This document shows, one piece after another, positions 25,169 through 32,974 of a stretch of 64,000 nt of DNA (position 1 is the stretch's first letter; the number at the start of each line of letters is the position of its first letter). This DNA is from Nocardioides psychrotolerans (GTDB taxonomy: Bacteria > Actinomycetota > Actinomycetes > Propionibacteriales > Nocardioidaceae), in NCBI RefSeq assembly GCF_900113685.1, contig NZ_FOQG01000002.1, forward strand, positions 390,458 to 454,457. Reading direction: 5' to 3'. A program made the position numbers and the translations under genes. The notes under the pieces are model-generated. The model had not been told where the DNA came from. It made no database searches and saw nothing but the letters and a program-made list of their open reading frames with translations.

Positions 25169-26238
25169 ACGGCGGCGGCCGGTGAGCCCACCAGCGCCAG
25201 GTCGCTGATCGCGGTGTAGTCACGCGCCGAGCGGCCGGCGCCGGGCGAGCTCACGCTGACCAGGCGCAGCGTGACCGTGCTCGTCACGACGGGCTCGATG
25301 TCGAGGGTCTGCATCGTGCGGGTCTCCACGAGCGACTGCGCCACGGTTGTGCCGTCGTCGAAGGTCCACTCGACGGCCAGGACACGACGGTTGCCTCGAT
25401 ACCAGTTGAGCGGGCCGGAGTCGGCCTCCGAGGTCTTCGCATAGCCGTTGACCAGCCCGACCCGGCTCAGCGTGGTGGGACCGTCGAGGGTGAGCGTGAT
25501 CGTCTGGCCCGAGGCGTCACCGGGGGTGCGCCAGCACGTCGTGCGCACGTCGTCGAGCAGGTTGCGCGCCTCATAGCGGACCTGGTTGCCGTCGACGTCC
25601 TGGTTGGGGGGCGCCGTGCCGGGCACGGTCGCCGTCGCGAAGCGGGCGACGTTCTCCGGCGGGCCGGGGGCGGCCGGGGTCTCGGTCGGGCTCAGGGTCT
25701 CGGTGGGGGTGGGGGTGGGTGTCGGTGTCGGGCTGGCTGCCTCGCTCGACGGCGTGCTCGACGGCGTGCTCGACGGCGTGCTCGCCCGGGAGCTCGCAGT
25801 GGCCGGCTCACGGTCGGCCTCGTCGTCACCGCCGGTGAGCAGCAGGATCCCGCCCAGGCCAGCGGTCAGCAGCAGCGCCAGGGCCACCAGCGCCCAGGGC
25901 AGCCAGGCGGGCCGTCGGCGCGGGTCGCGGTGGTGCCCGCGCAACGGCGGCAACGGCGGCAACGGCGGGGGACCGCTCGGCAGCGGGCCCGGTCGACCGA
26001 CCTGGTCGGCGTACAGCGGGAAGCGCGGCTGCTGCGGCGGCTCCAGCACCGGCGGGGGTGCCCGTGGCGCGGCGACGGTCGGCCCGGTCGGGTCGAGCAC
26101 GGCCGGTCGCTCAGCGGTGTCGGTGCCCCACGACCGGTCCACAGGGTCCACCGGGTCCACGGGCAGGCCGCAGTTGATGCAGAAGCGACCCACCCCCAGC
26201 TGGTGGCCGCACTGGGCACACGTCTCCACGACCGTCAC
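25159..26238 (-). CDS. Zinc-ribbon membrane protein with discoidin-like domain
   Basis: A 359-residue protein. Residues 1-30 form a zinc ribbon (CAQCGHQLGVGRFCINCG, two CxxC pairs). A proline-rich cytoplasmic stretch follows, then one membrane segment at about 114-135 (LPWALVALALLLTAGLGGIL), a Ser/Thr/Pro-rich linker with repeated STPS and PTPT units, and a C-terminal 160-residue beta-sandwich resembling the discoidin/NADase-type glycan-binding domain (RNLLDDVRTTCWRTPGDASG). So the cell-surface part may bind carbohydrate; the zinc ribbon faces the cytoplasm. Function is unknown. Confidence 0.75.
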   Translation of the reverse strand: MTVVETCAQCGHQLGVGRFCINCGLPVDPVDPVDRSWGTDTAERPAVLDPTGPTVAAPRAPPPVLEPPQQPRFPLYADQVGRPGPLPSGPPPLPPLPPLRGHHRDPRRRPAWLPWALVALALLLTAGLGGILLLTGGDDEADREPATASSRASTPSSTPSSTPSSEAASPTPTPTPTPTETLSPTETPAAPGPPENVARFATATVPGTAPPNQDVDGNQVRYEARNLLDDVRTTCWRTPGDASGQTITLTLDGPTTLSRVGLVNGYAKTSEADSGPLNWYRGNRRVLAVEWTFDDGTTVAQSLVETRTMQTLDIEPVVTSTVTLRLVSVSSPGAGRSARDYTAISDLALVGSPAAAVVE

Positions 26239-26308
26239 CCTAGCGGCGGGTCAGCGGGGGTAGGGGCGGTCCGGGGGTGCATGGATACCCGGCCGGCCGG
26301 GGAAGTCG

Positions 26309-26397
26309 GCGCTTGTCCGCCAATCCCCCCGGGCAGTTCACCGGCGTCGGGACCAAGCTGAGCGTGAGCCCGGCCTCGACGCCGGCGAACTGCCGAC
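26309..26397. repeat. Dispersed palindromic repeat, copy A
   Basis: Imperfect palindrome with GGCAGTTCACCGGCGTCG and CGACGCCGGCGAACTGCC arms around a GCTGAGCG core, plus a tail GGCGCTTGTCCGCCA at the left. A related copy in inverted orientation lies at 50634-50727. Intergenic between two minus-strand genes (25159 and 26436). Confidence 0.65.
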
Positions 26398-26435
26398 GGT
26401 CAATGCAGCCCGGACCGACACAGCCCGGACCGGGC

Positions 26436-27485
26436 TCAGACGGTCCGGATCCGCTCGCCGGCGTCCACGCGACCGACGACCGGCGGCAGCTTGCGGACAG
26501 CGGTGGCGAGGTCGCGCAGGTCGTTGCCCAGCAGCGCCTGGGGCCCGTCGCACAGCGCAACCTCGGGCTCCGGGTGCACGTCGACGATGATCCCGTCGGC
26601 GCCGACGGCGATCGCAGCCCGCGACAGCGGCACCACGAGGTCCTTGCGGCCGGCGGCGTGGGAGGGGTCCACGATGATCGGCAGGTGGCTGGTGGCCTGG
26701 ACCACCGGCACCGCCGAGATGTCGAGGGTGTTGCGAGTGGCCGGCTCGAAGGTGCGGATCCCGCGCTCGCAGAGGACGACGTCGAGGTTGCCGCGCTGGG
26801 CGATGTATTCGGCCGCCATCAGCCACTCCTCGATGGTCGCGGTCATCCCACGTTTGAGCAGCACCGGCTTGCCGGCGTCGCCGGCGGCCTGGAGCAGCCC
26901 GAAGTTGGCCATGTTGCGGGTGCCGATCTGGAGCATGTCGGCGTGCTCGGCGACGATCGGCACGTCCCGCGCGTCGACGACCTCGGTGACGATCGGCAGA
27001 CCTGTCGCGGCCCTCACATCGGCGAGGATCTCGAGGCCGGCGACACCCAGCCCCTGGAAGGCGTACGGCGAGGTGCGCGGCTTGTAGGCCCCGCCCCGCA
27101 GGATCGTGGCCCCGGCGGCCTTGGCCATCAGCGCTGCCTCGAGGGTCTGCTCGGCGGTCTCGACCGCGCACGGGCCGGCCAGGAAGGTGAACGTGTCGGG
27201 ACCGATCGGCACCTGGGCGCCGGGCTGCCCGACCCAGACCGTCGAGCGGCCGGCGTGGTGCTGGCGGCTGACGAGCTTGTAGGGGTCGCTGATCCGGTGC
27301 ACGTCGGCGACACCGCGCAGGGTGCGCAGGTTGAGGTGGTGGAACGACTCGAGGTCGCCGACCAGGCCGATGATGGTCCGGACCACGCCCTTCGAGACGA
27401 AGGCCTCGCCCCCGACGGCCTCGACCTTCTCGACGACGTGCGCGACGTCCTCGTCGGTGGCGTCCGGTGACATGACGACGACCAT
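26436..27485 (-). CDS. aroF: Class I DAHP synthase with ACT-like N-terminus
   Basis: A 349-residue class I-beta 3-deoxy-7-phosphoheptulonate synthase. Residues 1-70 form a ferredoxin-like regulatory domain (MVVVMSPDATDEDVAHVVEK), residues 95-340 the TIM barrel: FLAGPCAVE, GGAYKPRTSPYAFQG, EVVDARDV, KRGMTATIEEWL, CERGIRTFE and PIIVDPSHAAGRKD, which hold the metal-site Cys, His, Glu and Asp. The ATG at 27485 has AAGGA seven bases upstream. Expression is probably set by an aromatic leader peptide and terminator just upstream, so it is likely the regulated isozyme beside the class II enzyme. Confidence 0.95.
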   Translation of the reverse strand: MVVVMSPDATDEDVAHVVEKVEAVGGEAFVSKGVVRTIIGLVGDLESFHHLNLRTLRGVADVHRISDPYKLVSRQHHAGRSTVWVGQPGAQVPIGPDTFTFLAGPCAVETAEQTLEAALMAKAAGATILRGGAYKPRTSPYAFQGLGVAGLEILADVRAATGLPIVTEVVDARDVPIVAEHADMLQIGTRNMANFGLLQAAGDAGKPVLLKRGMTATIEEWLMAAEYIAQRGNLDVVLCERGIRTFEPATRNTLDISAVPVVQATSHLPIIVDPSHAAGRKDLVVPLSRAAIAVGADGIIVDVHPEPEVALCDGPQALLGNDLRDLATAVRKLPPVVGRVDAGERIRTV

Positions 27486-27530
27486 GGTGTTCCTTCTCTC
27501 TGGATGCGTGCCCGACCCCGGTCCGGCACG

Positions 27531-27560
27531 CAGAAACGCCCCGGTCGTGGCCGGGGCGTT
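27531..27560 (-). terminator. Attenuator terminator before aroF
   Basis: Perfect 10-base arms AACGCCCCGG (27535-27544) and CCGGGGCGTT (27551-27560) around a 6-base loop; on the minus strand the stem is followed by a short T-rich run (GTTTCTG). It lies between the leader peptide and aroF, so it can abort transcription when the leader is fully translated. Confidence 0.7.
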
Positions 27561-27578
27561 GGTGGGTGTGCGGCGCGT

Positions 27579-27635
27579 CTAGACGGCCCGCACGGGCAAG
27601 CCCGGCAGGTGTCCAAAGAAGTACGACGGCGTCAC
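27579..27635 (-). CDS. Aromatic leader peptide (Tyr-Phe-Phe) of aroF
   Basis: An 18-residue peptide VTPSYFFGHLPGLPVRAV from GTG 27635 to TAG at 27579, too short for ordinary gene calling. The Tyr-Phe-Phe cluster would stall ribosomes when aromatic aminoacyl-tRNA is scarce. The -10 box TAGAAT is seven bases before the GTG, which predicts a leaderless mRNA starting at the initiation codon. The terminator stem begins 19 bases after the stop codon. Attenuation of this kind is known for aromatic amino acid genes in actinobacteria; here it is inferred. Confidence 0.65.
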   Translation of the reverse strand: MTPSYFFGHLPGLPVRAV

Positions 27636-27642
27636 GATCAGG

Positions 27643-27648
27643 ATTCTA
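27643..27648 (-). promoter_or_regulatory. -10 box TAGAAT of the aroF leader
   Basis: Five of six bases match the TATAAT consensus. Its distance to the GTG of the leader peptide (7 bases) is that of leaderless genes seen elsewhere in this window. No obvious -35. Confidence 0.55.
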
Positions 27649-27679
27649 GCCCTGCGCGTCCACCGCGTCGGGACGTCGC

Positions 27680-28573
27680 TCACACCGCGAGATGCTGGAC
27701 CTCGCCCTCGATCTTGCGCCGGGGACCCGCCTCGACCACGAGCATCGCGCCGAGCACCATCGCCCCGCCGAGCACCATGCGCATCGTCATCGACTCGCCG
27801 CCGAGCAGCACCGCGAAGAACGCCGCGAAGACCGGCTCCATGCTCATGATGATCGCGCAGCGGGTCGGCGGCAGGATCGACTGGGCCCAGGTCTGCCCGA
27901 CCAGGGCGGCGGCGCCGGCGAAGACCGCCATGTAGACGATCGAGACCCAGTCCCGGGTCTCGCTCGGGAGCACGATCCCATCCGGCGCGGTCGCGACGAG
28001 GCAGACCGCGGCGATGACCATGAGCTGCACGATGGACATGCCGAGCGCCTGTCCGGGCGCGGACCAGGCCCCCAGCCCGACGATGTGGAGCGCGTAGAGC
28101 GTCGCGGCCACCAGCGTGATCGCCTCGCCGTAGCCGATCGAGAAGCCGTTGAGGGTGAGCACCCCGAGGCCGGCTGCCGCGAGCGCCACGGCAGCCCAGG
28201 TGAGTGCGGTGATGCGCGTCCTGAGTAGGACGGCCGCGAAGAGTGGCGTCGCCACGACGTACATCCCGGTGATGAAGCCGGACACGCTTGCCGCCGTGTG
28301 TGCCAGGCCCGCGGTCTGGAGGATCTGCGCGACGCCGTAGAGCACCCCGAGCACGATCGCGTGGCGCCGCGACTCGGCGGAGAGCCGGGACACTGCTCGG
28401 GGCGCGACGAGGAGCATCACGGCGCTGGCGATCGCGAAGCGCACCGCGAGGAAGTCCAACGTCGGCACCCGGTCGAGCAGGTCCTTGATCAGGAAGAACG
28501 TCGATCCCCACGTCGCGGTCATCGCGAGGAGGGCGAGCGTGGCGAGCAGCGTCGTACGACGTGGGGTCGTCAT
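27680..28573 (-). CDS. EamA/DMT-family transporter
   Basis: A 297-residue membrane protein with ten helices in two EamA repeats (LLATLALLAMTATWGSTFFL at the start and VSIVYMAVFAGAAALVGQTW in the second half). DMT proteins export or import small metabolites such as amino acids; no substrate can be given. Its ATG at 28573 overlaps the stop of a 40-codon remnant of endonuclease IV as ATGA. It ends 44 bases before the aroF leader, so a link to aromatic amino acid export is possible but only by position. Confidence 0.88.
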   Translation of the reverse strand: MTTPRRTTLLATLALLAMTATWGSTFFLIKDLLDRVPTLDFLAVRFAIASAVMLLVAPRAVSRLSAESRRHAIVLGVLYGVAQILQTAGLAHTAASVSGFITGMYVVATPLFAAVLLRTRITALTWAAVALAAAGLGVLTLNGFSIGYGEAITLVAATLYALHIVGLGAWSAPGQALGMSIVQLMVIAAVCLVATAPDGIVLPSETRDWVSIVYMAVFAGAAALVGQTWAQSILPPTRCAIIMSMEPVFAAFFAVLLGGESMTMRMVLGGAMVLGAMLVVEAGPRRKIEGEVQHLAV

Positions 28574-28692
28574 CGACTGGCCAGCGCGCGCAGCGTCTCC
28601 GCACCGAGCGCACCGAGCGCGTCGGCGCTCGCCAGGGCGCCGGTCACGAGGCCGTTGCCGACCAGGACGTGGGTGCCGATCGGGTTGCGCAT
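28570..28692 (-). pseudogene. Endonuclease IV (nfo) N-terminal remnant
   Basis: A 40-codon frame from ATG 28692. MRNPIGTHVLVGNGLVTGAL, then ADALGALGAE, matches the first 35 or so residues of actinobacterial deoxyribonuclease IV (RNPVGGHVPVAGGL, then GAEAVQVF) as I remember it, but ends before the metal-binding residues. The stop overlaps the transporter start. So it is either a truncated nfo gene or a small ORF reused as a translational leader for the transporter. The resemblance is from memory and needs an alignment. Confidence 0.45.
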
Positions 28693-28729
28693 GGTGCTGA
28701 CGCTATCGCCCGGATCCGGGTGGTCGGTC

Positions 28730-28763
28730 GGGAGGTGGGTGGGTGTTGGTGGGTGCTGGTGGG
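28730..28763 (+). other. G-rich tract, possible G-quadruplex
   Basis: Five GGG runs at 28730, 28737, 28741, 28751 and 28761 with loops of 4, 1, 7 and 7 bases, in the interval between the metallophosphoesterase stop and the endonuclease remnant. The rest of 28693-28795 shows nothing else. Confidence 0.4.
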
Positions 28764-28795
28764 CCTCAGCCAGAGCCCCACGAGCCCCACGACCC

Positions 28796-30433
28796 TCAGT
28801 CGCGCACCTGCCACGGCCGCATGATCCCGCTCCGCTCGAGCAGGTGCCCGCGAGCGTCGAGGACGGCGGTGCCGATGGTGAAGGGTGTGGGGGAGACCCG
28901 CAGCAGCGCTGGCATGCCGCCGGGGCGTGACTCCCAGAGCCGGCGCCGCCCGGACGCGTCGTCGGACCGGATGTCGTAGTCGCGCAGCGTGAGGCGCATC
29001 CGGTTCTGGTAGACGTCCGCGACGAGGTAGTTGGTGAGGCCGAACGCGAAGAGCCCGCCGTGGGAGAGCTGGAGGACTCCGTCGCGGTGGATGGCGGTCA
29101 CGTCGTGCACCTCGCCGGAGAGGTAGAGGTCGACGCCGTACTGCTTGAAGAGCTGCCAGAGCTCGGAGCTGCGGCCGCCTTCGTAGTGCAGCCCGCTCGA
29201 GCCCCGCTGCCGCACCGGCCCCACGATCGGCGTGTGGCCCTGGACCACGATCCACTGCACCCCGTCGTGGCGGGCGTCGCGCAGCACCCCCTCGAGCCAG
29301 CGCAGCTGCTTGAGGTCGAGGCGGACCCGGGCGCGCTCGTCAGTGATGTCGAAGACGTTGAGCGTTACCATCTGCAGCTCGGGCTGCGGGCGCCACGCAT
29401 AGGCGGTGAACTCGTGCTGTGAGCCGCGCGGGCGGTTCTGATAGCGGGGGGTGCCGTCGGCCAACCGGGTGAAGCGCGAGGCGAACTCGCGCTCGAAGAG
29501 GGGCGCGAGGCGGCGCTTGTCGGGACCCCAGTCGTTGTCGCCGAACTCGTGGTCACCCATCGCGAGGTGGGCGAGCATGCCGCGCCGGGCGAAGCGCTCG
29601 ACCCACTGCGGGTAGTAGGTCGCGGCGGCCCGTCGCAGGGAGGCACGGCGCTGGGCCTCGGTGTCGCCGGCGCCGAAGTTGCCCGACCGGTCCTGGCGGG
29701 TGCCCCACCAGCCCTCGACCAGGTCGCCGGCGACCAGCACCTGGTCGGCGTCGAGCGACTGCCAGTCGTCGAGGATCGTGTCGAGCGCGCGCTCGTAGGC
29801 GGGGTTGGTCGAGTTGGTCGTCGCACCGCGGCGCCCGGGTCGCCAGGAGCTCGGCCCCTGTGCGAGGTCGCCGACGTCGGCGTTGAGGAAGTCGGGGCTG
29901 GACAGGAAGCGGAAGCGCACCTCAGGACGCGCGTTGCCGAAGGTCACACGCTTCGCGGGGAGCGTCGTACGCCGCCCGTCGACCGACACGCTGGCCCCCA
30001 CCCGCTCGCCCACACCACCGTCGATCGCGGCGGCGAAGACCACGGTGCGCCGTCGGGTCTGCGGGCTCACCCGGCAGGTCAGGTCGCGGCCGTCGGAGGA
30101 GATGAAGGAGTAGCGCCGCACCAGGACGCTGGGGCGGCACCCGGTGGGGATCGCGGTGAGACGCGCGTTGGTCAGCCGGACCCGGAGCAGGGCGTCACGG
30201 CCGCGAGTGCGCGGCACGGCGACCCGACCGCGCACGATGCTGTTGGTCTCGACGAAGAGCGACGACGAGCTCCAGGCGGCCCGGGGAGCGGCGCCGGCAC
30301 GGCTCTCGGCAGCAGGTGCGACGGCACCTGAGCCGAGCGCGCCGGTCAAGGCCGCCGTCACCAGGGCGAGGACCAGTCCCCATCGGGCAGCACGCTGCCG
30401 CCATCTCCCCATGAGCATGGGTGGGATTGTCAC
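28796..30433 (-). CDS. Secreted metallophosphoesterase
   Basis: About 540 residues with an N-terminal signal peptide (RWGLVLALVTAALTGALGSG, cut near AAESRA). A beta-rich domain of about 150 residues precedes the calcineurin-like phosphoesterase, whose metal motifs are GDLVEGWW, MGDHEFGDNDW, VVQGHTPIVG and SGEVHDVTA. GTG at 30433 overlaps the kinase stop as GTGA; ATG at 30418 or 30412 is equally possible and would give a more typical signal peptide. Substrate (phosphate ester or nucleotide outside the cell) is unknown. It shares an operon with the PASTA kinase. Confidence 0.82.
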   Translation of the reverse strand: MTIPPMLMGRWRQRAARWGLVLALVTAALTGALGSGAVAPAAESRAGAAPRAAWSSSSLFVETNSIVRGRVAVPRTRGRDALLRVRLTNARLTAIPTGCRPSVLVRRYSFISSDGRDLTCRVSPQTRRRTVVFAAAIDGGVGERVGASVSVDGRRTTLPAKRVTFGNARPEVRFRFLSSPDFLNADVGDLAQGPSSWRPGRRGATTNSTNPAYERALDTILDDWQSLDADQVLVAGDLVEGWWGTRQDRSGNFGAGDTEAQRRASLRRAAATYYPQWVERFARRGMLAHLAMGDHEFGDNDWGPDKRRLAPLFEREFASRFTRLADGTPRYQNRPRGSQHEFTAYAWRPQPELQMVTLNVFDITDERARVRLDLKQLRWLEGVLRDARHDGVQWIVVQGHTPIVGPVRQRGSSGLHYEGGRSSELWQLFKQYGVDLYLSGEVHDVTAIHRDGVLQLSHGGLFAFGLTNYLVADVYQNRMRLTLRDYDIRSDDASGRRRLWESRPGGMPALLRVSPTPFTIGTAVLDARGHLLERSGIMRPWQVRD

Positions 30434-32436
30434 ACGAGGTTGAGGGTGATCGTGCTGCCCTTGGGGATCATCTCGCCCGCGGACGGGTCGGAGCTGAAGA
30501 CGAACTCCAGCCCGATGTAGCTGCTGCCCCGCACGATGTCGACCACGAAGCCGAGCGCCTCGAGCTCGTCGACGGCCGACTGCACGGGTGAGGCGCGCAC
30601 CTGAGGGACCTCGACCAGCTCGGGTCCCTTGGAGACCACGAAGCTCACGGCGTCACCACGGAAGAGCGTGCCGCTCCGGGGCTTCTGGGAGATCACACCG
30701 CCCTCGGGCACCTGGTCGTCGAACTCCTCCGAGGTCACGGTGGCCACAAGACCCCGCTTCTCCAGGGCCTCGAGCACGTCGCCGATGTCGTCGCCGATCC
30801 AGCTGCCGACCCTGATCGGCTGACGGCCCTTGCTGACGACCAGGTCCACGGAGGCGCCCGGGCGCAGCGTGGTGCCGGACGCGGGGATGCTGCGCAGGAC
30901 CGTGCCCTCCGGTGCGGTCTCGGAGAACTTCAGGACCGTCTCGTCGTAGGCGAGCTTGCGCTCGAGCAACGCATCCTGCGCCTCGTCCTCGGTGAGGCCC
31001 ATGAGCTTGGGGACGTCGTAGCGCTCCTTGCCGAGGCTGAGCGTGATCGTGACGGTGCCGTCCTCGAGGATCCGTGAGCCGGCCGTCGGGTCGGTCTCGA
31101 TGACCTGGCCCACCGCGACGGTCTCGGAGTAGGCGGGGTCGGTGTAGTCGAAGGCCAGCCCCGCGGTGTCCAGCCTGGTCTCGGCCGCGGCCTGCACCAT
31201 GCCGATGACGCCGGGGGTGGTGGTGTAGCGCGCCCAGCCGAACCAGTAGGCGCCGGCGCCGCCGGCCAGCGCCAGCACCAGGGCCAGCACGAGCAGGATC
31301 GGGCCGCGCCTGGAACGACGTGGTCGCGTCGGGCGGCGCTGCGGGCGTGGAGTGGCGGGGGGACCGACCGGCGGTGGCTTGGCCGCGGGGTAGGTGACCG
31401 TGTGCTCCGGGCCGGAGCGCGCCATCAGCGCGGTCATCTCGGCCTCGTCCCACATCTCCGGGGCGGTGTCCCCGCGCCCGGTCTCGCCCGCGTCCTCTTC
31501 CTCCCAGGCGCGGGCCAGCATCAGCGGCGTCAGGTCGGCGGTGAGCTCGGGGTCGTCGCGCACGCCGTGGGCGAGCGCGTTGCTCACCCGATGCACCTGG
31601 TGGAGCAGCACGGAGGCGTCCGCCGGTCGCAGCCCGGGCTCACGGGAGGTGGCGCGGGCGACGAGCGCGTCGACGTACGGCGGGAGGTCGGGCACGAGCG
31701 CGGAGGGCGGCGGCACGTCGTGGTGAACGTGCTTGTAGGCCACCTGGATGGGGGTCTCGCCCTCGTGGGGCTTGACCCCGGTGAGCAGCTCGTAGAGGAC
31801 CACCCCGGCGGCGTAGACGTCGGCGCGCGCGTCGGCGGAGCCGGCGACCACCAGCTCGGGCGCGAGATAGGAGACGGTGCCGATCAGCACGCCCGACGTC
31901 GCGGTGTGCTGGGTGTCGGCGCTGACGGCCTTGGCGAGGCCGAAGTCAGCGACCTTGATCCGGCCGTCGTCGGCGATCAGGACGTTCTCGGGCTTGACGT
32001 CGCGGTGGACCAGACCGGCGCGGTGGGCCGCCGCGAGCGCGGAGAGCACCGGCTCCAGCAGCGCGAGCGCCTTGGCCGGCGACATCGGGCTCTCCTTGGC
32101 GATGGTGTCGCGCAGGGTGTGGCCGGGCACCAGCTCCATCGCGAGGAAGACGGTCCCGTCGTCGGCGCCCTGGTCGTAGACGGCGACCACGTTGGGGTGG
32201 GAGAGGCGCGCCGCGGCCCGGGCCTCGCGCACGAAGCGGGCCGCGAACTCCTCGTCGTCGCCCATGCCCGGGTGCATGATCTTGACCGCCACGGTGCGCT
32301 GGAGGCGGGTGTCGGTGGCCTCGTAGACACTCGCCATGCCGCCGCGCGCGATGCGGGAGCCCATGAGGTAGCGGCCCTCCAGGAGGCGGCCGGTCATGGG
32401 GTCGGTCGGGGAGGGGACATGCCGATCTGAGCTCAC
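30430..32436 (-). CDS. pknL: Ser/Thr protein kinase with PASTA domains (PknL/PknB type)
   Basis: A 668-residue membrane kinase. The Hanks kinase domain is at about 20-280: GRYLMGSRIARGGMASVYE (glycine loop), AVKIMHP (Lys), HRDVKPENV (catalytic loop) and VADFGLAKA. An acidic/proline linker leads to one membrane segment at about 385-405 (ILLVLALVLALAGGAGAYWF) and four extracellular PASTA repeats that bind muropeptides. GTG at 32436 has GGAGGG upstream. It is divergent from an Rv2175c-like gene, the order seen for pknL in mycobacteria as remembered. Confidence 0.92.
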   Translation of the reverse strand: MSSDRHVPSPTDPMTGRLLEGRYLMGSRIARGGMASVYEATDTRLQRTVAVKIMHPGMGDDEEFAARFVREARAAARLSHPNVVAVYDQGADDGTVFLAMELVPGHTLRDTIAKESPMSPAKALALLEPVLSALAAAHRAGLVHRDVKPENVLIADDGRIKVADFGLAKAVSADTQHTATSGVLIGTVSYLAPELVVAGSADARADVYAAGVVLYELLTGVKPHEGETPIQVAYKHVHHDVPPPSALVPDLPPYVDALVARATSREPGLRPADASVLLHQVHRVSNALAHGVRDDPELTADLTPLMLARAWEEEDAGETGRGDTAPEMWDEAEMTALMARSGPEHTVTYPAAKPPPVGPPATPRPQRRPTRPRRSRRGPILLVLALVLALAGGAGAYWFGWARYTTTPGVIGMVQAAAETRLDTAGLAFDYTDPAYSETVAVGQVIETDPTAGSRILEDGTVTITLSLGKERYDVPKLMGLTEDEAQDALLERKLAYDETVLKFSETAPEGTVLRSIPASGTTLRPGASVDLVVSKGRQPIRVGSWIGDDIGDVLEALEKRGLVATVTSEEFDDQVPEGGVISQKPRSGTLFRGDAVSFVVSKGPELVEVPQVRASPVQSAVDELEALGFVVDIVRGSSYIGLEFVFSSDPSAGEMIPKGSTITLNLV

Positions 32437-32580
32437 AGCGACCCTCCTGCGGCCGGACGGGGAAGGATCCGGAGGTCTGATCCTACGGTCGCGACCGCGC
32501 CAGGGTGCGTTCACGCGGCTCCGGCGTGGCGCGGGCGCGCCCATTTCGGCCCGGCCGCCCGGGGTGGAAGCATGGGGGTC

Positions 32581-32952
32581 ATGAGTGAACCCCGACTGGC
32601 AGACCACGACCTCGCGGCGCTGGTCCCCGACTGGCTCGACTGGGCCGAGGCCGCCGCGCAGCTCGACGTGACCGTCGGCAAGGTCCGCACGATGATCCGC
32701 GACCACGAGCTAGCCGCCGCCGTGCCATCGCCCGAAAAGGGCCAGAAGGTGCCCGCTGCCTTCATCCAGGACGGTTTCCCCGTCAAGGGGCTGCCGGGGC
32801 TGCTGACGATGATGCACGACAACAAGTACGATGACCGCGAGATCATCGCCTGGCTCTTCCTCGACCAGGACCTGCCGGGCAGCCCGATCGACGCGCTGCG
32901 CGAGAACCGCGGCACCGAGGTCAAGCGGCGCGCACAGGCGATGGCGTTCTGA
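32581..32952 (+). CDS. Rv2175c-family DNA-binding protein
   Basis: A 123-residue protein with an N-terminal winged-helix or helix-turn-helix part (WLDWAEAAAQLDVTVGKVRT) and a C-terminal block VKGLPGLLTMMHDNKYDDRE then VKRRAQAMAF, which closely resembles Rv2175c of M. tuberculosis, a DNA-binding substrate of PknL. The divergent neighbour here is a PASTA kinase, so the kinase-substrate arrangement is kept. Start may be ATG 32581 or 32572; SD signals are weak for both. Confidence 0.82.
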   Translation: MSEPRLADHDLAALVPDWLDWAEAAAQLDVTVGKVRTMIRDHELAAAVPSPEKGQKVPAAFIQDGFPVKGLPGLLTMMHDNKYDDREIIAWLFLDQDLPGSPIDALRENRGTEVKRRAQAMAF

Positions 32953-32974
32953 CGCCGTCGGCCCTGACGCTGCC

